This document shows, piece after piece, positions 36,104 through 45,142 of a stretch of DNA of 50,433 nucleotides. The notes below the pieces were generated by a model. The model saw only the letters and a program-made list of their open reading frames with translations, was not told the origin of the DNA and searched no databases. The position numbers and the translations under genes were made by a program. Position 1 is the first letter of the stretch. The number at the start of each line of letters is the position of its first letter. Source of the stretch: Patescibacteria group bacterium (GTDB taxonomy: Bacteria > Patescibacteriota > Microgenomatia > JAMCZE01); NCBI GenBank assembly GCA_023485845.1, contig JAMCZE010000008.1:1-50433 (forward strand), written 5' to 3'.

Positions 36104-36839
36104 ACCAATTGATGTTCAATCGGCTATGGACAGTCTCAGGGCTAAAGGCGGCGACTCAATTCTCTATCACCTTGCTCGGCTCCAGGCCCAAGTGGAAACA
36201 GCCCGAACAAAATTATTAGGCCTTGCTAACCCCGACGGCACTCTAAAACCGTTAGCAGGAAGCGCCTTTATCGAATTCCAGCGGTTGGAAGCATACCGCA
36301 ATGCTATGGAAACAACATTGCTCTTGCCCCAACTGCAGCGCCGGGCCGAGGAAGCGGGAACAAATCGTGAAGCAAAAGTGCTAAACAATACGCGACTAAC
36401 CAATCTTGTCGATAGTATGGGTTATCCTTCAAGATTTCAAGCAATGCTTAAAGATTACAAATCAAAGGGGTTGCCACCGGGAGACGTGGCCACAGTGGTC
36501 AGAACATTTGAAAAACAATACGAGACATTCAATCCAAAAACAGAGTCCGCCCAAACATTGAACTGGATTAAGGGAAAGGATCGCACCCGCAGGATACGCG
36601 GGGAAACATTGTCAGAAGAATTTTGTAAAGATCACGGCATTGGGCCGGATCAAGCAAAGATTGAGGAAGTGGCCCAGGCTGTGGCAGACATGGTGGTCTA
36701 TCGTGTGCAACTCGACCGTTTCGACGAATATGACCGCCGGGGGTCACTCCCACAAAAAACAGCCGTGGCAGCCACCAAAGCCGGGTATCTGGCAAAGGCG
36801 CAAAAAGAAGGATTTGGGCCAAAACAGTGGGGGCAGTAG
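36070..36839 (+). pseudogene. 3' part of the core gene interrupted at 14847
   Basis: LTAAVPNVKPIDVQSAMDSLRAKGG... has no convincing native start; joins in frame to 14454-14847 at shared CGAA. Confidence 0.6.
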
Positions 36840-36879
36840 CCCAAAAATACAAATTTACTTTATAAATCTATTTATAAAT

Positions 36880-37563
36880 CTAAACGGGAATTGTCTTTAG
36901 TTTTGGGTTTTCGGCAATATATGTCGGGAGCTTTATCGTTGCGGTGGGATCAGGAGGTCCCTCAATAATTTGATCCGCCGAAAACACCGATATGGTGGCG
37001 GCTTTTGCCAACTCCTGAAAGCGGGGCCTGTCATATGGCCGGCCATAGTGCGGTTGAATTTTTGGCGGATAGTAACTGTCATAAAGATCATAGAGAGCTC
37101 CCGGAGATATAACCCCGGTGTCTATCGCAGTGAATAACTCCCTGCCAGCTCTTGGCGGAAAACACAGGATAAAAGATATTGGCGTTACTCCCCTTCCCTC
37201 TAATGGATGGCTGCTGGCCGCATATGAAACTAGCTCAATTGAGAAAAAAGACCTGTTTAAGAGTTTGGATACTATTTTTGCCCCAAAAACTGCCGGGTAA
37301 TATTGTGCGTGATCACCAGAGTCAATATTCAACGCTTTCAAAATTGCCCCAGGCCAAGGCCGAGGCATTGGATAATCATCTGTGGCTGGCTTTTCCATCC
37401 CCTGTCCGTAAGTTTTGTCATCCCACTCAAAACCCCCACTGTTTTCCTTAATCTTTCCCATTCTGCAAACAATTAGCACTTCCTGTTTTGCTCTTGTTAA
37501 CCACTCGGCATATTCGGTCCCCATCTCTTGTTTAAGTAAAGACTCTTTTGGCTCATCTGACAT
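36880..37563 (-). CDS. Hypothetical protein
   Basis: 227-aa ORF. Confidence 0.55.
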   Translation of the reverse strand: MSDEPKESLLKQEMGTEYAEWLTRAKQEVLIVCRMGKIKENSGGFEWDDKTYGQGMEKPATDDYPMPRPWPGAILKALNIDSGDHAQYYPAVFGAKIVSKLLNRSFFSIELVSYAASSHPLEGRGVTPISFILCFPPRAGRELFTAIDTGVISPGALYDLYDSYYPPKIQPHYGRPYDRPRFQELAKAATISVFSADQIIEGPPDPTATIKLPTYIAENPKLKTIPV

Positions 37564-37644
37564 AATAATGATTATAGTCTATCGGCTTGTCAGATTATTA
37601 TTTCCTTGCTTAAGTTGGTGGTTCAACTCTTTAACTCTCTGGTG

Positions 37645-38100
37645 CTATCGAGAAATCGGGGGAACATTGTAGTTTGCTCTCTCTTCGTCTGTTGTCCCCG
37701 GATCGATTTTCCATAAAGTCCACCTATTTCTTACCTTCTTAAACTGGGTGCCGAATTTTTGTGGTTTTCCCTGCGACCCAAGGTAGCGATCTAAACTAGC
37801 AGCATAAAGCCATCTAGCCGGTTCGAATCCAGCGGCCATTAAACATTCCTCACAAAGCTGGTTCGCAACCCGATAATCATCAGACTTGTCACCGTGTTGA
37901 AGTATCATAGCAGCATGATATTTATCCTTAGCAGAAAGAGCCACCCCGGAATTCAATATTTTATACGTTTCCTCCAACCGTAGTCCATCTCTTTTGTCCA
38001 CCTCTGAAGTAATAATTGGGCCATTAAGACCTGGTGTTCGATCTTGTTGGTCTTGTTCAAACAACATCGCCAAGACCTTGTTCTCTGCCATAGCTTTCAT
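37645..38100 (-). CDS. Hypothetical protein sharing its start module with the M23 gene at 14396
   Basis: MKAMAENKVLAM...; 29-bp repeat at start. Confidence 0.55.
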   Translation of the reverse strand: MKAMAENKVLAMLFEQDQQDRTPGLNGPIITSEVDKRDGLRLEETYKILNSGVALSAKDKYHAAMILQHGDKSDDYRVANQLCEECLMAAGFEPARWLYAASLDRYLGSQGKPQKFGTQFKKVRNRWTLWKIDPGTTDEERANYNVPPISR

Positions 38101-38109
38101 CCTAGCAGA
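38081..38109 (-). repeat. 29-bp repeat copy 2
   Basis: Identical to 14377-14405. Confidence 0.85.
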
Positions 38110-38616
38110 CTACAGCAAGAACTTGAAGGTCCGGACCATTTGGTCCAGGACGGGATAAAGAGAGGGAGAGGAAGTGGAAAAATCAAACACTGCATTTCCA
38201 ACATAAACGTAATAGTTATACTCCCCACTCGCTGGCCCGCCGGGATAACTGATCACTCGAGATTGCCACTGGAGTCCGTCAATTTGTAACGTCTTTTTAT
38301 TTAATGTTTGTGTTTTATTCTTTGCAAATAAATCGTCTATATATGCATTTACGTCAGAAAAATTAGTTCCAAATCGAGTGATTAATATTTCACCTTGGCT
38401 ACTCGAGATAGCGAGCTGCGTAAAGTTTTCTTTTGCTGTAAAACCCTGGGGAATATCAACACTGAACTTCAAGCTTTTTGACTGGAAGGTTTTTGTTGGT
38501 TGTTGGTTAGTGGTTGCGGGAGCGGCGGGAGACGGGGTGGCTTGCTGGCGGGAAAGATAGAAAGCTCCCAGCCCAAGAGCAAAAATGATCACGATCAAAA
38601 GGGCGATGTTTTTCAT
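38110..38616 (-). CDS. Secreted/anchored hypothetical protein
   Basis: N-terminal TM then Pro/Thr linker. Confidence 0.55.
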   Translation of the reverse strand: MKNIALLIVIIFALGLGAFYLSRQQATPSPAAPATTNQQPTKTFQSKSLKFSVDIPQGFTAKENFTQLAISSSQGEILITRFGTNFSDVNAYIDDLFAKNKTQTLNKKTLQIDGLQWQSRVISYPGGPASGEYNYYVYVGNAVFDFSTSSPSLYPVLDQMVRTFKFLL

Positions 38617-40859
38617 CGGTCACTAATAAGATACACCATTGCCAGACAAAAAAGAATAAAGGACAAAATGATAATTATGATCCACCACGGAAATCCTACC
38701 CCGGTCCCGGCCGCCGCCGGGGCCAGGATCGGCGATGGGGAGCTGGCCGCCAACACAATCCCCGGCTCGACCGGGGTGAATGGCACCTCAATCGCCGGCG
38801 CCACCGCGCTGATCAATTGCGTGACGAGGTTTTGATTATTGTTCTCTGTCGTCTTCTGGTTATCTGACACCGTCTGGTTATCTGATTGTGTCTGGTTATC
38901 TGTTTTTATTTCTATCGTCTCCGACTTCACTTCTTCCTGGTTATCCGCGTTGTCCACCGCAAAATATTCAATTGTGTGTTGACCTTCGTCGGTGATTTCC
39001 ACCGGCTCGGTGTATTCTTGCCAATCGGAATCATCAACTTTATACAAAATGTAGCTTGTTCCCGTTCCCCCGCTGTTATCGGCGGCGGCCAACGTCACTT
39101 TGTAGCCCCAGACGGACGAGGATGTTTGCGGAGCCGTGGTGTCGCTCTTTGCCGCCATCAAAGCAAAATAGGTGAAGTGGTTGAGTTGTGTTGTCGCCAC
39201 CTTGTTAATTTTGTCCACCGTGGTTGTTTCCTTAGTCCAGGTTTTTCCATCCTGGCTGGAATAGATTGCCACCGTGTCCAAATTAAGCCCCGTCAGGTCC
39301 AGGCCGTTAAAATCCACCTCCATCATGTAGGAGTTTTGGAACGTGCCAACGAGGCCGCCCAGGGAATCGGTGGCTGTCGCCCAAAGGCTGGGGCCGATGG
39401 AAACCAGATTGGCGCTTCTAACCTCCGGCGCGGACTGCAGATTAATTTTCAAATCTTGGGTGCTGGTTTGGTCGAAAAAAGTCAGGGTGAAATGGCCATT
39501 TTTGAAAGACAGCGAGCTGTTGGCAGGTAAACTTTTGTCCAGGTTGTCAATTTCTTTTTGCCAAAGATAATAGCTTTTGGCTCCGGTTGGATAGGTTTCC
39601 CAAGGGTCAGGGTCGGGGCTTTGCCAGCCGAAGGGGTCCACCACCACGCCGTCCTTGTTATAGACCATAAAATGAACGTGGGCGCCGGGCTCGTCGGCGG
39701 GGATGACGTGGCCGGTGTAGCCCAGCCGGCCGACCATCTGGTGCTGAGTCACATCTACACACGGCTTGGCGGAATCACTGCTCACTAAATCGGCATCTTC
39801 TAGGTGGAAATTTTTTGTCTGGTAGCCGTTGGGGTGGGCAATGGTGATGGCATTGCCGGTTTCCGGCGAATAGGAATAGGAAGCGCAGCCGGAAGCGGCC
39901 GCCAAAATCGGATCGCCGAGGTTGGCACGGGCCAGATGGCCATAATCATAGCCATCGTGTGATGAGTAAGAACCGTTAATTCTCCTGGAGCTTTGAAAAT
40001 TTATGATTGTCCCCGCGGCTGATGCTGGTTCTTCCAGACCGAGGCTTAGAAAGGGATATTCATGGTCAAAAAAGGCGTTGATTGCCAGGGCGGCGTCGGT
40101 GAAAGACAAACCGGCGCTCTCATAGTCCCAGGGCAAATCCAGAAACGCCGCCACGTCCGGCACTTCGCTTTGGACGGTCAGCGCCAATTTTCCCATCCCG
40201 CCCCACTGGCACCATTCCCCGGTGATCAAATCCATCGTGTTCTCCCCGCTTTTGAGAGCAGAATAGGCCATCTCCGGCATTTGTCCGTTGGCCACCCAGC
40301 CGTCCGTTTCGTTGGCGTATGGGGCTGACCCGTGCTGGTCATTGACGTTAAGATAGGTCGCTTTATAACTGGTCCCCAGCTGGGTCAGGAAATTATCATT
40401 AAGATAGATGTAAATGTTGTCATTGATGGGAATAACATTGTCCGGATAATAGGGGCTGGACAAAATCACCGCGCCGGACTTGCCCAGCATTGAGGTGTCC
40501 AAATTAAACTTTGCTTGAAAATGACGCAGATAATAGATCGGGCCGCAGCGGTTTGGGTTGCCGTCCCAGGAATATTGCGGCCAGGACGCCCAATAGTTTC
40601 CCGCCGGAACCGCCAATGAGTTCGCCAGCGGGGTAAACATCCCCTGGTCCCAAACCACCTGGTCCGGGTCCATCGGCAAAACCAGGGCCGCCGGCAAATT
40701 TTCCGCCGGGTGGCTCTCATGGACGGTTTTGTCGTTTGACTCCGTGCTGCGCTGCCAAGTCAGCTCTGGTTTGACAGTGATGGTTTGCGCTTGGGCCGAA
40801 GGAGCAAAAATCATCGCCCAAAGGACTACAAAAAAGAGGCCAAGGGACAGTCGCCTCAT
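38613..40859 (-). CDS. Secreted M23 peptidase-like protein with C-terminal membrane anchor
   Basis: Signal peptide ending SAQAQ; SSHDGYDYGHLARANLGDPILAAASGCASY...GAHVHFMVYN; C-terminal TM. Confidence 0.7.
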   Translation of the reverse strand: MRRLSLGLFFVVLWAMIFAPSAQAQTITVKPELTWQRSTESNDKTVHESHPAENLPAALVLPMDPDQVVWDQGMFTPLANSLAVPAGNYWASWPQYSWDGNPNRCGPIYYLRHFQAKFNLDTSMLGKSGAVILSSPYYPDNVIPINDNIYIYLNDNFLTQLGTSYKATYLNVNDQHGSAPYANETDGWVANGQMPEMAYSALKSGENTMDLITGEWCQWGGMGKLALTVQSEVPDVAAFLDLPWDYESAGLSFTDAALAINAFFDHEYPFLSLGLEEPASAAGTIINFQSSRRINGSYSSHDGYDYGHLARANLGDPILAAASGCASYSYSPETGNAITIAHPNGYQTKNFHLEDADLVSSDSAKPCVDVTQHQMVGRLGYTGHVIPADEPGAHVHFMVYNKDGVVVDPFGWQSPDPDPWETYPTGAKSYYLWQKEIDNLDKSLPANSSLSFKNGHFTLTFFDQTSTQDLKINLQSAPEVRSANLVSIGPSLWATATDSLGGLVGTFQNSYMMEVDFNGLDLTGLNLDTVAIYSSQDGKTWTKETTTVDKINKVATTQLNHFTYFALMAAKSDTTAPQTSSSVWGYKVTLAAADNSGGTGTSYILYKVDDSDWQEYTEPVEITDEGQHTIEYFAVDNADNQEEVKSETIEIKTDNQTQSDNQTVSDNQKTTENNNQNLVTQLISAVAPAIEVPFTPVEPGIVLAASSPSPILAPAAAGTGVGFPWWIIIIILSFILFCLAMVYLISDR

Positions 40860-40942
40860 GTTAATTAATTTTTCAGGAAAATTTCAGCTGATGCAAGAAG
40901 TAAAAGTGTATCAAAGGAGGTAACTTTTGTTATACTGGTTCC

Positions 40943-42595
40943 ATGATTGAGCAGGCAGCCATCAGTGGAGCTGCCAAAGGCGGCGTCTACAGCCAAACTC
41001 TTTGTCTGGAAAACTTCTATTTGGTCCTCACCCTCTCCGATGGGCCGCAGGAGGTTAACTTGGAACTGGGCCGCAACACTCTGGCCAAAATTGAAGAAAT
41101 CATCACCCAAAGCCCGCAGCTGAAACCCTCGGAACTAATTGCCGCCATCAGTGCCGATTTGCCTGAAGAAATTTCCGTTGGCATCCTGGTCGCCAGGATC
41201 ACCGACCAGCAATTAATACTGGCCGCCAAAGGGGACGTCGGCGCCAAACTGGCCCGCCGGGGCAAAATTATTAATCTGGCCGGAGCCACCCTTTCCGGCC
41301 AACTGCAACCCCAGGACCTCTTAATTTTAGGAACAAAAGATTTTATTAGCCAGTTAATATCTAATTTTCCCAATGCTGACCAAACTGTTAATGACCTGCG
41401 CGACGCCCTGCTACCAAAAATCGAAGAAATGGAAAACAACGCCGGCATTGCCGGCTTGCTGCTAAAATTCAATCCGGAACAGAGCGAAAGTCTGCCAACC
41501 AAAAGCTTTAAGTTTACCCCGACTCTGTCGGAGCTACCAGCTATGTTGTCCCGTCGGACGCTTTATTTGGCAATTTTAGCCCTGGTCACTCTTGTTTGTG
41601 TGGTGGCTTTCCAACTGCGTTCCCGAGCCCTGGAAGAAAATTCACAAAAGATCGCGGCTCTGCAGCAAATGGTGACGCAGGCAGAAAAAACCGGCCAGCG
41701 GGATGTTCTTTTGCAAACCCGGCAAAATTTTGTCAGCAGCGCCGGGGATCTGAAAGATCCGAAGGTTAAAGCGATTTTGGACGAGCTGGACAAACAGATC
41801 GCCGCCGTCTCCCACATCTACACCCTCTCTAGTTTAGATTTGTTTTATGATTTTGGGCTTCTAAAAGCCGGGGTTAACGTCAGCGCTGCCGGGCTGCACA
41901 AAGGCCAGATCACCGCCCTGGACAGCGCTAACGGTGCCGTCTACACCGTCACCACCGCCAACAAAGGGGCCAACATTATCACCGCGGCCGATGCTTTGAA
42001 GTCCGCCAAATTTATTGATTCTTCCGGAGACAGTAATTATATCTGGACACCATCGGGGATTTATTCCAACGATAAACTGCTGTTAAAACCCGCCGACAAG
42101 TGGGGACAAATTGCCGGCCTGGCCACTTTTGCCGGCAACATCTATCTTTTGGACAAGGCCAACAGCCAAATTTGGAAATATCAGGGGACAGATTTGGGCT
42201 TTGCCGACCTGACACCCTATCTAACGGCCGGATCGGTGGACTTTTCCCGAGTCACCGGCTTTGCCATCGACGGCTATGTTTATGTTCTCTCTTCCTCCGG
42301 CAACATTGTCAAGTTTTCCGCCGGGTCGGCCCAGGATTTGCCGGTGGCCGGACTGGACAAACCGTTTGCCAACCCCACCGGCATCTTTGCCACCGATGAC
42401 ACTAATAATATTTATGTTTTAGACTCCGGAAATAACCGGGTGGTGGTTCTGGATAAAAGTGGAATTTATAAATCACAGTATGTGTTCCCTAGCACCTATC
42501 ACCTAGAACCTAGCACCTTGCTTTTGGCCGACGAGTCCACCGGCAAGGCCTTTCTCCTCTCCGGCTCCAAAATTTTCTCTTTTGACCTGAAATAA
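40943..42595 (+). CDS. PP2C-like N-terminus, TM helix and extracytoplasmic beta-propeller
   Basis: ISVGILVARITDQQLILAAKGDVGAKLARRGKI; single TM RTLYLAILALVTLVCVVAF; repeated GNIYLLDKANSQIWKY/NNIYVLDSGNNRVVVLD. Confidence 0.55.
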   Translation: MIEQAAISGAAKGGVYSQTLCLENFYLVLTLSDGPQEVNLELGRNTLAKIEEIITQSPQLKPSELIAAISADLPEEISVGILVARITDQQLILAAKGDVGAKLARRGKIINLAGATLSGQLQPQDLLILGTKDFISQLISNFPNADQTVNDLRDALLPKIEEMENNAGIAGLLLKFNPEQSESLPTKSFKFTPTLSELPAMLSRRTLYLAILALVTLVCVVAFQLRSRALEENSQKIAALQQMVTQAEKTGQRDVLLQTRQNFVSSAGDLKDPKVKAILDELDKQIAAVSHIYTLSSLDLFYDFGLLKAGVNVSAAGLHKGQITALDSANGAVYTVTTANKGANIITAADALKSAKFIDSSGDSNYIWTPSGIYSNDKLLLKPADKWGQIAGLATFAGNIYLLDKANSQIWKYQGTDLGFADLTPYLTAGSVDFSRVTGFAIDGYVYVLSSSGNIVKFSAGSAQDLPVAGLDKPFANPTGIFATDDTNNIYVLDSGNNRVVVLDKSGIYKSQYVFPSTYHLEPSTLLLADESTGKAFLLSGSKIFSFDLK

Positions 42596-42596
42596 C

Positions 42597-42942
42597 TGGT
42601 GGAGATGAGGGGGGTGAGCCCCTGTGTGGGAAGAAAACTTCTAAACGTCTACAAGCGTAGTTAGTTTTAGGAAGCTAACAAATGTGTTTTTGACTTATCG
42701 TCTTAAATCAACAAAGAAAGTCAGCCTTTGTTGACAGCGTTCCGGCTTTATTATGCCCCAGAAATCTCACCGGAAAAAGATTTAAGAGACAGCGCTTACG
42801 CCGCTAACGGTAAAGTCGCGTACGCAAGACGCGGTTGATAGTTTTCGCTATCACCTAGTCTTTGAAACAATCTTTAACGAAAGTATGTTTCCTCTTCGGC
42901 TTGCAGTTTTCAAAGTGCCTTCCCATCGATTCGTACATCCCC
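42597..42942 (-). ncRNA. ssrA: tmRNA
   Basis: Acceptor stem GGGGAUG/CAUCUCC plus ACCA 3' end; GAUAGCGAAAACUAU...GCGGCGUAA tag ORF; smpB adjacent. Confidence 0.85.
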
Positions 42943-42966
42943 GCACACGAATTTTCAATTATCAAT

Positions 42967-43404
42967 TTAAATTTTCAATGAATTCTCAACATCTCTAAGT
43001 TGGTCACGTTTTTTGATCGCTTCGCGTTTGTCCCATTTTTTCTTCCCCTTGGCCAGCCCCACTTCCAACTTGAAAATGTTGCCCTTATTATACATCGCCA
43101 GGGGCACCAGAGTCAAACCGCCCGTCGCGGCCTTATTTGCCAAACTGATGATCTCTTTTTTGTGCAAAAGGAGCCGGCGGGGGCGCGTCGGAGAGATTTT
43201 TTCCTGGGAGTTCTGGTAGGGATGGACGTGCGCATTAACCAAAAACGCCTGGCCGTCGCGAATGTGGACAAAAGCCTCGGCCAATGAGATCTGGCCCTCA
43301 CGCACGCTCTTAACCTCCGGGCCTAACAGGTCAATCCCGGCTTCAAACTTTTCCAAGATGTCATAGTTATAACGGGCAGTTCTGTTTTCAATACGCACAG
43401 ACAT
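42967..43404 (-). CDS. smpB: SsrA-binding protein SmpB
   Basis: ENRTARYNYDILEKFEAGIDLLGPEVKSVREGQISLAEAFVHIRDGQAFLVNAHV. Confidence 0.95.
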   Translation of the reverse strand: MSVRIENRTARYNYDILEKFEAGIDLLGPEVKSVREGQISLAEAFVHIRDGQAFLVNAHVHPYQNSQEKISPTRPRRLLLHKKEIISLANKAATGGLTLVPLAMYNKGNIFKLEVGLAKGKKKWDKREAIKKRDQLRDVENSLKI

Positions 43405-43446
43405 ATTATGTCATTGAAAATTGAAAAATGAAAATTGAAAATTATT

Positions 43447-44112
43447 TTATCCTCCTCTGGCGACACAGATGGCAAAGACAGATTTGGCGCCGGCCCGTTT
43501 GAGAACTTTGGCACATTCAAAAAGAGTTGCGCCGGTGGTGGCCACGTCGTCAACGAGACACAACGAGTGGCTAGTGACTAGTGGCTGGTGGCTAGAAAGA
43601 GCGAAGGCATCTTTGACGTTTTTCTTCCGCTCGTTGAACTTTAAATCAAACTGCGGCTTGGTGTCGCGGACGCGCTTTAAAATATTTGCTACCGGTTTGA
43701 ATTTTAATTCCCATGCTAACTTCTCCGCTTGGTTAAAACCGCGCTGACGTTGGCGGGCGCGGGAGAGTGGGACGGGGACCAAATAGTCAAATGCAAATTT
43801 ATCGGGATAGTTTTTCAAAACCAGTTGGGCTAACTCCTGGGCTAACCAATGGTTGCCTTTATATTTCATTGCCAGCAGTGCCTGGCGAAGCGGGCCGCGG
43901 TGGTGGCCCAAAACAAACATCCCGTCCAGGCCAAAACGCGGCCGGCAGACCGGATGGGTCAGGCCGGCGGGACTGAAATTTTCGCAATAGGGGCAAACGG
44001 GCAAGGAAAAGTAGTCAATTTTGCTCCGGCAGGATTCGCAAATAAATTTTCCCCACTTGCCGCAGGAAACGCATTTTCGCGGATAAATGATGTCCAGAAG
44101 AAAACTCAGCAC
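43447..44112 (-). CDS. comF: ComF-family phosphoribosyltransferase
   Basis: CVSCGKWGKFICESC zinc finger; LVPVPLSRARQRQRGFNQAEKLA; LVDDVATTGATLFECAKVLKRAGA. Confidence 0.9.
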   Translation of the reverse strand: MLSFLLDIIYPRKCVSCGKWGKFICESCRSKIDYFSLPVCPYCENFSPAGLTHPVCRPRFGLDGMFVLGHHRGPLRQALLAMKYKGNHWLAQELAQLVLKNYPDKFAFDYLVPVPLSRARQRQRGFNQAEKLAWELKFKPVANILKRVRDTKPQFDLKFNERKKNVKDAFALSSHQPLVTSHSLCLVDDVATTGATLFECAKVLKRAGAKSVFAICVARGG

Positions 44113-44137
44113 GGATCTAGTATATAATATGGCTGCC

Positions 44138-44224
44138 GGAAGGTGGGCAGGACGGTAATGCGATGGCTTGCTAAGCCATTGTCCCGCAAGGGACTAACAG
44201 GTTCAACTCCTGTACCTTCCGCCA
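44138..44224 (+). tRNA. tRNA-Ser (GCT anticodon)
   Basis: Acceptor GGAAGGT/ACCTTCC, anticodon loop TTGCTAA, encoded CCA. Confidence 0.9.
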
Positions 44225-44251
44225 GTGAAACTCGTGTGGTATACTCCGGCC

Positions 44252-44527
44252 ATGCAGACTTCTCTATTAAACTACCGCATTATTGTGGAACCGGACCGGG
44301 AAACAGGCACGGAAAAACCGGGCTACACTGCTCTGTGCCCAACCTTGGGTGTGGCAGATGACGGAAAAACCATTGAAGAGGCATTGAAAAACGTCCAAGG
44401 GGCAATAAAAGCCTACGTCCAAAGCCTGGTTAAAGACGGATTATCCGTTCCCGTGGATCAACCCGAAAATGATCTGGTAACCACGACCCAGATTGCCGTT
44501 GATCATCCAGTGCAATTCGCCTATTAA
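44252..44527 (+). CDS. hicB: HicB-family antitoxin
   Basis: YRIIVEPDRETGTEKPGYTALCPTLGVADDGKTIEEALKNVQGAIKAYVQSLVKDG. Confidence 0.85.
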   Translation: MQTSLLNYRIIVEPDRETGTEKPGYTALCPTLGVADDGKTIEEALKNVQGAIKAYVQSLVKDGLSVPVDQPENDLVTTTQIAVDHPVQFAY

Positions 44528-44528
44528 A

Positions 44529-44750
44529 ATGCCAAGGCTGCCGCAAATTAAACCACGGGATGTCGAAAAAGTTCTTCTGAAAAAAGGTTTTTCTCCAAGA
44601 CCCACTAAAAGCAGCCATGTTGTTTTTGTCCATCCGAACGGCCAACGCACAGTGGTTCCTGCCCACAACCGACCAGTCAGCACCGGAACGCTACGTGCAA
44701 TTCTTCGTCAATCCGACATCACCGTCGAAGATTTTCTAAAACTGCTTTAA
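44529..44750 (+). CDS. hicA: HicA-family toxin
   Basis: MPRLPQIKPRDVEKVLLKKGFSPRPTKSSHVVFVHPNGQRTVVPAHNRPVSTGTLRAIL. Confidence 0.85.
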   Translation: MPRLPQIKPRDVEKVLLKKGFSPRPTKSSHVVFVHPNGQRTVVPAHNRPVSTGTLRAILRQSDITVEDFLKLL

Positions 44751-44755
44751 CTTCT

Positions 44756-45109
44756 TTAATAAACATTCTCATAATGGGTTAGACGGACAAGGGAGTTGTC
44801 GGAAGCAAGGACGATGGCAATGACATCCAGACGGCAGGGAAGAATTTCTCCTTTCATATAAATCGTCGCCATGTTACGAATCTTGCGCAGCTTTCCCGGA
44901 CCGACCATTTCCTCCGGCAGTCCAAAATCCTCCCCTTTTTTTGTTTTCACTTCCACAAAAACCAGGATGCTTTTGTCTTTAGCAATAATATCGATTTCCC
45001 CAAATTTGCTGGCGAAGTTTCGCTCCAGAATTTCATAGCCCTTTCCCTCCAATTCTTTAACAGCTAAATTTTCTCCTAACCTTCCGGTGTTCTTATTTTC
45101 CGTTTTCAC
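44756..45109 (-). CDS. yraN: UPF0102/YraN family protein
   Basis: GRLGENLAVKELEGKGYEILERNFASKFGEIDIIAKDKSILVFVEVKTKK. Confidence 0.9.
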   Translation of the reverse strand: MKTENKNTGRLGENLAVKELEGKGYEILERNFASKFGEIDIIAKDKSILVFVEVKTKKGEDFGLPEEMVGPGKLRKIRNMATIYMKGEILPCRLDVIAIVLASDNSLVRLTHYENVY

Positions 45110-45142
45110 TTTTGCATTTTGAATTTTGAGTTTTGATTTTGT

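Noticed and set aside
36856-36883. Tandem TTTATAAATCTA x2 as a regulatory iteron
   Set aside because: Only two 12-nt units in AT-rich intergenic DNA; too little to support function.
42862-42900. Alternative tmRNA tag reading AEEETYFR*
   Set aside because: That region matches the conserved GCAAGCCGA segment upstream of the tag; the downstream frame ends in the expected LAA.
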